From assembly GCA_964563855.1 (NCBI GenBank), contig CAZLYU010000063.1, forward strand, positions 1 to 19,738: 19,738 nt of DNA. Reading direction: 5' to 3'. A model generated the notes under the pieces. It was not told the DNA's origin, made no database searches, and saw nothing but the letters and a program-made list of their open reading frames with translations. Below, one piece after another: positions 14,808 to 19,738 of the stretch (its first letter is position 1; each line of letters begins with the position of its first letter). The stretch is from JAFGRR01 sp964563855 (GTDB lineage Bacteria; Planctomycetota; Phycisphaerae; UBA1845; Fen-1342). A program made the position numbers and the translations under genes.

Positions 14808-17588
14808 TTACTTCGCTTCGAGCCAGTTCCGGCCGATCTGCGCGTCGGCCTTGAGCGGCGCGTGGAGGTGCATCGCGCCGGTCATGACGTCGCGCACGAT
14901 GGCGGCCATCGCATCGGCTTGGTCCGCGGGCGCTTCGCAGACGAGTTCGTCGTGCACCTGCAGCAGCAGGCGGAGCGGGAGCGACTCGTCGTGAATGCGT
15001 CGGTGCAGGCTGATCATGGCGACTTTGATCAGATCGGCGGCTGAGCCCTGCACGACCGTGTTGACGGCCAGCCGCTGCCCGAGCGCCCGCGCCGACGGAT
15101 TGCGCGAGGTGATGTCCCAGATCGGCCGCCGGCGACCGAGGATGGTGCGCACCTCGCCGGTGTCGCGCGCCGTTTGAATGCACTGGTCGATGAACGCGCG
15201 AATGCGCGGATAGCGGGCGAAGTAGGCGTTGATGAACTGCTGGGCCTCGCTGCGGCTCATGCCGGTGGTTTGCGCCAAGCCAAACGCGGTCTGACCGTAG
15301 ACGATGCCGAAGTTCACGGCCTTGGATCGGGCGCGCATCTCACTCGTGACCGCGTCGAGCGCCACGCCGTTGACCTGCGCTGCGACGAAGGCGTGAATGT
15401 CTTGATCTTCGCGGAATGCGGCCAAGAGCTGCTCGTCTTCGCTGAAATGGGCCAGGACGCGCAGCTCGACTTGTGAGTAGTCGGCGACGATCAGGCGCTC
15501 GTTCGCGGAGCGTGGCACGAAGGCGCGGCGGATTTCACGACCGAGCTCGCCGCGGACGGGGATGTTTTGCAGGTTGGGTTCGCTGCTGCTGAGTCGGCCG
15601 GTGATGGCGCCGGTTTGGTTGTAGTGCGTGTGAATGCGGCCGGTGCGACGCGCGCGGACCTTGGGCAGCGCGTCGACGTATGTGCCCCGCAGCTTTTGCA
15701 TCTCGCGATACTCGAGCATCAGCCCCGGCACGGCGCGGGCCCGCTCGTCGAGCACGCTTTCGCCGGGGTCGCGGGCGAGCGCGGCGAGCGTTTCGGCGTC
15801 GGTGGATGCAGCGCCGCCCTTGGCGGTGCGTTTCATTTTGCGAAATCCGAGCTGCTCGAACAGCACGTCGCCGAGCTGCTTGGGCGAATCGGGGTTGAAG
15901 TCGACGCCGGCGGCCTGCTGAATCGCGGTGCGCAGTTCGTCAAGCCGGGCGACCATGCGTTTGTTCATCTGAGCGAGGAAGTCGATGTCGAGGCTGACGC
16001 CTTCGAATTCCATTTGCGTGAGCACGTCGACGAGGGGCATCTCGGTTTCGTAGAACAACTTGTCGACGCCGCGCGTGGCGAGTTGCGGCTGGAACGCGCG
16101 ATAGAGGCGGTAGGTGTAGTCGGCGTCTTCGCCGGCGTACTCGGTGATGTGTTCGAGGGGGACCTGATCGATGCGCAGCTGATCGCGGCCTTTGCCGATC
16201 AGATCGGTGATGGGAATCATGGTGTGACCGAACAGGTCGCTGACCAGTTTGTCGAGGCCATAGCTGAGCTTGGTCGGGTCGAGCGCGAACGCCGCGATCA
16301 TCGTGTCGAACAGCGGGCCGCGGACGGTGAAGCCGGCGTGTCGCAGCACGAGCAGGTCATACTTCACGTGCTGCGCGACTTTGAGCTTTGATTCGTCGGC
16401 GAGTAGCGGGCCAAGCTTTGCGCGGACGAGCTCGGACGGCAGCTCGCCGCCATACATCGACATCAGCGGTACGTAATGGCCGCGACCGACGGCGGTGCTG
16501 AACGCGAGGCCGACCAACTCGGCATCGATCGGGCCGAGGTCGGTGGTTTCCGTATCGAAGGCGAAGGCGTCGGCCGCGGTGAGTTGCGTCACGAGCGCGT
16601 CGAGCGCTTCGGGCGTGTTGACCGTTTCGTATTCGCCTTCGGCCGGGTCGCGCAGGGTGGTGAGCAGTTCGGCGTGTTCGTCTTGCGTTTCGTTGACTTG
16701 GGGTGCGGTCGGAGCAACCACATCTCCACCGCCGGGCAACTGCTCTTGCAAGCGTCGGAATCCGAGCTCGGCGAAGATCGGCTGGGCGGCGGGCCAGTTG
16801 AACTTTTCGCACGCGCACGCTTCGAGATCAAACACGTCGAGCGGGACGTCTCGCAGCAGCGTGACGAGGTGGCGGGTGCGCTCCACGTGCGGTGCGAACG
16901 CGAGCACATTCTCGCGCTGCTTGGGCGTGAGCTGGTCGGCGTGCTCGATGAGCGACGCCGCCGAGCCGTACTTCTTGAGCAGCTTGGCGGCGGTCTTGGG
17001 ACCGATGCCGGGGACGCCGGGCACGTTGTCGACGGAGTCGCCCATGAGCACCTGCGCCTCGACCGCGAGTTCGGGCGGCCAGCCTTTGAGCGATTCGAGT
17101 GTATCGGCGGTGATCTCCTGGTCCTTCATCGGGTCATAGATGGTGACGCCGGGACGCAGCAATTGATCGAGATCTTTGTCGCGGCTGACGATCGTGACGC
17201 CGAGGGCCTCGTCAACCATTCGCGTGACGAGCGATGCGATGATGTCGTCGGCTTCGTAGCGTTCGATACGCAGCATCGGCACGCCGACCGCCGCCAGAAT
17301 CGAGAAGATGCGTTGCTCCTGCACGCCGAAGTCTTCGGGAGGTGGCTCGCGGTTGGCTTTGTATTCGGGGTAGATTTCGCGGCGCTGGAGTTTGCTTTCG
17401 TCGGCGTCGAGCACCATGACGAGATAGTCGGGCCGCCGATCGCGGATGAGATTCAGCAGCATTTGGCAGAAGACATGCGTGGCGCGGGTCGGCTCGCCAG
17501 TTGGGGACGCGAGGGCGCCGAATGGGGCGTAGTAGGCGCGGAAGATCTGCGAGTGTCCGTCGATGATGTACAGCGTCTTGTTCGCCAT
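14808..17588 (-). CDS. polA: DNA polymerase I, with 5' nuclease and intact proofreading domain
   Basis: 926 residues, close to the 928 of E. coli PolA. The 5'-3' nuclease domain (about 1-290) has IIDGHS, DADESKLQRR, RYEADDIIA, SRDKDLDQL, LMGDSVDNVPGVPGIGPKTA. The 3'-5' exonuclease (about 325-510) keeps all catalytic residues: Asp345/Glu347 (FDTETTD), Asp411 (QHVKYD), Tyr484 and Asp488 (YAGEDAD). The polymerase has motif A VADYSQVELR with Asp703, the O helix RSKAVNFGIVYG (Lys756, Phe760, Tyr764) and motif C VHDE with Asp880. It fills gaps and removes RNA primers in replication and repair. The frame is open upstream to 17702, but homology starts at MANKTLYIIDG, so ATG 17588 is used; no Shine-Dalgarno sequence is seen. 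Divergent from the macrodomain gene across 74 bases. Confidence 0.97.
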   Translation of the reverse strand: MANKTLYIIDGHSQIFRAYYAPFGALASPTGEPTRATHVFCQMLLNLIRDRRPDYLVMVLDADESKLQRREIYPEYKANREPPPEDFGVQEQRIFSILAAVGVPMLRIERYEADDIIASLVTRMVDEALGVTIVSRDKDLDQLLRPGVTIYDPMKDQEITADTLESLKGWPPELAVEAQVLMGDSVDNVPGVPGIGPKTAAKLLKKYGSAASLIEHADQLTPKQRENVLAFAPHVERTRHLVTLLRDVPLDVFDLEACACEKFNWPAAQPIFAELGFRRLQEQLPGGGDVVAPTAPQVNETQDEHAELLTTLRDPAEGEYETVNTPEALDALVTQLTAADAFAFDTETTDLGPIDAELVGLAFSTAVGRGHYVPLMSMYGGELPSELVRAKLGPLLADESKLKVAQHVKYDLLVLRHAGFTVRGPLFDTMIAAFALDPTKLSYGLDKLVSDLFGHTMIPITDLIGKGRDQLRIDQVPLEHITEYAGEDADYTYRLYRAFQPQLATRGVDKLFYETEMPLVDVLTQMEFEGVSLDIDFLAQMNKRMVARLDELRTAIQQAAGVDFNPDSPKQLGDVLFEQLGFRKMKRTAKGGAASTDAETLAALARDPGESVLDERARAVPGLMLEYREMQKLRGTYVDALPKVRARRTGRIHTHYNQTGAITGRLSSSEPNLQNIPVRGELGREIRRAFVPRSANERLIVADYSQVELRVLAHFSEDEQLLAAFREDQDIHAFVAAQVNGVALDAVTSEMRARSKAVNFGIVYGQTAFGLAQTTGMSRSEAQQFINAYFARYPRIRAFIDQCIQTARDTGEVRTILGRRRPIWDITSRNPSARALGQRLAVNTVVQGSAADLIKVAMISLHRRIHDESLPLRLLLQVHDELVCEAPADQADAMAAIVRDVMTGAMHLHAPLKADAQIGRNWLEAK

Positions 17589-17662
17589 GCCGACATCGTA
17601 GGCGTTGCCGGAGCCGGGCGAACCTGCCGCTACCATCTGCTCGAAGCTTCGGAGGAGGACGC

Positions 17663-18205
17663 ATGAACGCGACGGACGTGTGGAATCGCATCGAACTCGC
17701 ACAAGGTGACATCACGCGATGCTCGGTGGACGTGATCGTGAACGCCGCCAATTCGTCGCTGGCGGGCGGCGGGGGCGTTGACGGGGCGATCCACCGCGCT
17801 GCGGGGCCCGCGTTGCTCGCGGCGTGTCAGGCGCTGGGCGGCTGCGACACGGGGGACGCGAAGATCACGCCGGGTTTCAACTTGTCGGCTCGGTACGTGA
17901 TTCACGCCGTCGGTCCCGTCTATCGGGATGGCGCCCACGGCGAGCCTGATCTGCTGGCAAACTGCTACCGACGTGCGTTGCAGATCGCGAGCGAGCACGA
18001 CCTCCGCACGATCGCGTTCCCGGCCATCAGCACCGGCGTCTATGGCTACCCGGTTGAAGACGCGACGCGGATCGCGCTGGGCGCGACGGCGGCGTTTTTC
18101 GAGCGTCACGCGCTCCCCGAGACGGCGACGTTCGTGTTCTTTGGCGACGACGACTTCGGGGCGGCGGGGCGTGTGTTGGCTGCTTTGCGGCGGGATGGCG
18201 CCTGA
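17663..18205 (+). CDS. Macrodomain protein (YmdB-like ADP-ribose / O-acetyl-ADP-ribose hydrolase)
   Basis: 180 residues making one complete macrodomain. Signatures in order: IELAQGDITRCSVDVIVNAANSSLAGGGGVDGAIHRAAG split as the substrate-binding loop (about 10-48), GDAKITPGFNLSARYVIHAVGP, LANCYRRAL and AFPAISTGVYGYP (the phosphate-binding loop). This is the MacroD/YmdB class, which removes ADP-ribose from proteins or nucleic acids and deacetylates O-acetyl-ADP-ribose in the cytoplasm. GGAGGAGG (17651-17658) just before ATG 17663 sets the start. Its TGA overlaps the ATG of the next gene by one base (TGATG), so the two are probably co-translated. It is divergent from polA; a link between ADP-ribose turnover and repair is possible but unproven. 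Confidence 0.94.
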   Translation: MNATDVWNRIELAQGDITRCSVDVIVNAANSSLAGGGGVDGAIHRAAGPALLAACQALGGCDTGDAKITPGFNLSARYVIHAVGPVYRDGAHGEPDLLANCYRRALQIASEHDLRTIAFPAISTGVYGYPVEDATRIALGATAAFFERHALPETATFVFFGDDDFGAAGRVLAALRRDGA

Positions 18206-19212
18206 TGCGGCGCGACGCGTCGACGCTGCTGGTGTTGATCGTGCTGGCGGGGACGGCGCTGCCGCTCAACGTTGGCTGCGGTCCGCGACCGCTTACCTGG
18301 AGCGAGCTGACGCGGCATTACAACCAGACGTTCGCGTCCGAGGGCGGTGCGATCGTGTATCGCGATGTCGGACGGGCGGATGCCGCGCTGACGGTGGTGA
18401 TGATTCACGGCTTGGCGGGGTCGATGGTTGATTGGGCGCTGATCGCACCGCACCTGCGCGACGACTATCGCGTGATTTTGGTGGACCTGCTTGGCCATGG
18501 CGCCTCGAGTAAGGGGCCCGACCTCGATCTCACGACCGCCGGTCAGGCCGCTGCACTCGACGCGTTGCTCGCGGCCATCGATCCGCCGGCGTATGTGCTG
18601 GTCGGCGTCTCGTATGGCGGCGGCGTGGCGCTCGAGTTGGCGCGACGGCGCTGGGTAACGCGTGACAGCGGGCAGCGTGGGCTGGTGTTGATTGGGCCGG
18701 CGGCGCTCTACTGGAACTTGCGCCCAGAGCAGCGTTTCGTGCTCAACGACCTGCTGCGCGACATGATCGTCTACTTGGGCTCCGGCCCGCAGCTCGCGTG
18801 GATCGGGTTTCGCAACGCGTTTCATCGCGATGACCGCATCCCTGAACTGATTCTGCATGAGCGTGGCGTGAACTTGAGCGCGCTCGAGACGCGGAAGTCG
18901 GTCGGCCGCGCGGCGCGCTCGCTGTTTGCGGAGCTGGCCGCTGGGCAGTCGCAAGCGCGGGAGCGATACGGGCTGCTGGGGACGCCGACGCTGATCGTTA
19001 CCGGCGAGCACGACGAGGTCGTGCCCGTGTCGGTGTCGCGGCGTCTGGCCAGGATTTTGCCGCAGAGTCGGCTGCTGATTTACGACGATTGCGGCCATAC
19101 GCCCAACCTGGAGCAGCCGCGTCGCTTGCGTGCTGATCTGGAGGCGTTCTTGCAGCGGGTGTCCGCATGCGCATCAGCGGCGAGGCGTGTTGGCTCGTGC
19201 TACGACCCGTGA
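18205..19212 (+). CDS. Exported alpha/beta-hydrolase fold protein
   Basis: 335 residues. The N-terminal hydrophobic stretch (about 7-23) ends NVGC, which could be a signal peptide with a poor lipobox (Asn at -3) or a membrane anchor. The core is a standard alpha/beta hydrolase: MIHGLAGS (66-73, oxyanion hole), VDLLGHGASS, nucleophile Ser136 in GVSYGG, acid Asp270 in GEHDEVVP and His298 in DCGHTPNLEQP. An esterase or lipase-like activity is likely, with unknown substrate. The start overlaps the macrodomain stop by one base, a layout indicating translational coupling. One partner looks cytoplasmic and the other exported, so they need not act on the same substrate. The last 13 bases overlap the end of the convergent phosphatase gene. 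Confidence 0.88.
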   Translation: MRRDASTLLVLIVLAGTALPLNVGCGPRPLTWSELTRHYNQTFASEGGAIVYRDVGRADAALTVVMIHGLAGSMVDWALIAPHLRDDYRVILVDLLGHGASSKGPDLDLTTAGQAAALDALLAAIDPPAYVLVGVSYGGGVALELARRRWVTRDSGQRGLVLIGPAALYWNLRPEQRFVLNDLLRDMIVYLGSGPQLAWIGFRNAFHRDDRIPELILHERGVNLSALETRKSVGRAARSLFAELAAGQSQARERYGLLGTPTLIVTGEHDEVVPVSVSRRLARILPQSRLLIYDDCGHTPNLEQPRRLRADLEAFLQRVSACASAARRVGSCYDP

Positions 19213-19738
19213 CGACGTAGCGCTTGGCGCGCCAGTTCGCGAAACGCTTCGCGCAACTGGTGGTGTCGGCGCTTGCCGCCGGCGAAGCCGAGCGTTTCGA
19301 TGTGTTGCTCGACTTCGTCGGGATCGCGACCGTCGACATGCACCCAGTAGAGCCCGCAGAACAGCAGCGTGCGCTGCTGCCCGAGCCGGCAGTGCACCAG
19401 CACCGGCGTCTGCGCGGGGTCGGTGCAGATGTCGAGAAACGCCGCGGCTTGGGCTGCTGTGGGCGGGTTCTTGTGGTTTGACGGGATGAGGTGAAACGCG
19501 GCCCCGTGCTCGGCGCACACGGCCCGCTCGGCGCGTTCCCACTCGTCGGGATCGTCGGGGTCGCGCGATCCGCGAAAGCTGATCACCGTCTTCAGCCCGA
19601 GCCGCTCGATCAGCTCGGCGAGTTCCGCCGGCGTCGGCTGCCCGCAGCGATACAGCACCCCCTCGGCGACGACGCCGTAATGGCGCAAGCCGTCATAGGG
19701 CTGCTTAAAGAGGCGGCGAATGAGGCGGGGGACGTTCA
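19200..19738 (-). CDS. Dual-specificity/tyrosine phosphatase-like protein, 5' end at or beyond window edge
   Basis: 178 residues are readable in frame up to the window end. The body matches small prokaryotic dual-specificity phosphatases: GVLYRCGQPTPAEL, LGLKTVISFRG and the catalytic signature VHCRLGQQRT, with Cys116 and Arg122 in the CX5R loop when counted from the first complete codon. Such enzymes dephosphorylate Tyr/Ser/Thr, phosphoinositides or nucleotides; the substrate is unknown. The signature has Gln-Gln where relatives commonly have Ala/Asp before RTG, and the loop IPSNHKNPP lacks an obvious general-acid Asp. A TTG at 19688 could start the gene, but the frame stays open through NVPRLIRRLFKQPYDG to the last base. 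The final two bases read TG on this strand, so an ATG could begin one base outside the window. Confidence 0.85.
   Translation of the reverse strand, partial: NVPRLIRRLFKQPYDGLRHYGVVAEGVLYRCGQPTPAELAELIERLGLKTVISFRGSRDPDDPDEWERAERAVCAEHGAAFHLIPSNHKNPPTAAQAAAFLDICTDPAQTPVLVHCRLGQQRTLLFCGLYWVHVDGRDPDEVEQHIETLGFAGGKRRHHQLREAFRELARQALRRHGS

Noticed and set aside
16476..17666. 396-codon open frame on the plus strand opposite polA
   Set aside because: Antisense shadow of conserved polA motifs; no ribosome binding site or recognisable domain.
17589..17702. 38-residue N-terminal extension of PolA
   Set aside because: It would overlap the macrodomain start and its strong ribosome binding site; PolA homology begins at the ATG at 17588.

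Overview
This looks like chromosomal DNA from a GC-rich Gram-negative bacterium, most likely a planctomycete (Planctomycetota, perhaps Phycisphaerae). That rests on three things: a prepilin-like protein with a GFTLIE N-terminus and a C-terminal H...DG/VRYF motif of the kind abundant in that phylum, a PEP-CTERM surface protein, and several lipoprotein-like exported proteins. The assignment is inferred from gene content; no marker gene was compared. I see no tRNA, rRNA, CRISPR array, insertion sequence or phage gene. The window is compact, and only one gap exceeds 300 bases.

Positions 1-6302 hold a minus-strand cluster, in transcription order pilT, a membrane-anchored GspE/PilB-like protein, a CvpA-like membrane protein with a very long exported C-terminal part, and pilB/gspE cut by the window start. 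PilT and PilB have intact Walker motifs and would be the retraction and extension (or secretion) motors. The second protein keeps the GspE/PilB fold landmarks, including the CxxC...CxxC zinc motif, but its P-loop lysine is methionine and its His box is gone. It looks like a motor paralogue turned into a scaffold or regulator, and it is the most interesting object here. A prepilin-like gene at 14039-14794 is a possible substrate of such machinery.

Positions 6550-8055 (plus strand) encode a COG4324-type putative metallopeptidase lipoprotein and a small zinc-ribbon protein with a proline tract and a basic tail. They converge on a minus-strand PQQ-type sugar dehydrogenase (8140-9339). Divergent from that is a two-gene potassium uptake unit: a TrkH/KtrB channel (9515-10894) and its RCK regulator TrkA/KtrA (10916-11572). 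Convergent with it is a xylose-isomerase-like TIM-barrel protein (11588-12436, minus). A strong hairpin at 12550-12589 separates that gene from the PEP-CTERM protein (12660-13586, minus). A 452-base non-coding stretch then carries a plausible promoter for the PEP-CTERM gene and leads into the prepilin-like gene.

The right end holds polA (14808-17588, minus; full length, with all three nuclease/polymerase active sites). A macrodomain protein is divergent from it (17663-18205) and overlaps by one base an exported alpha/beta hydrolase (18205-19212). That gene in turn overlaps tail-to-tail by 13 bases a CX5R phosphatase whose start lies at or beyond the window end. The macrodomain-hydrolase overlap suggests co-translation. 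Otherwise the genes of this half look like independent housekeeping or surface functions.
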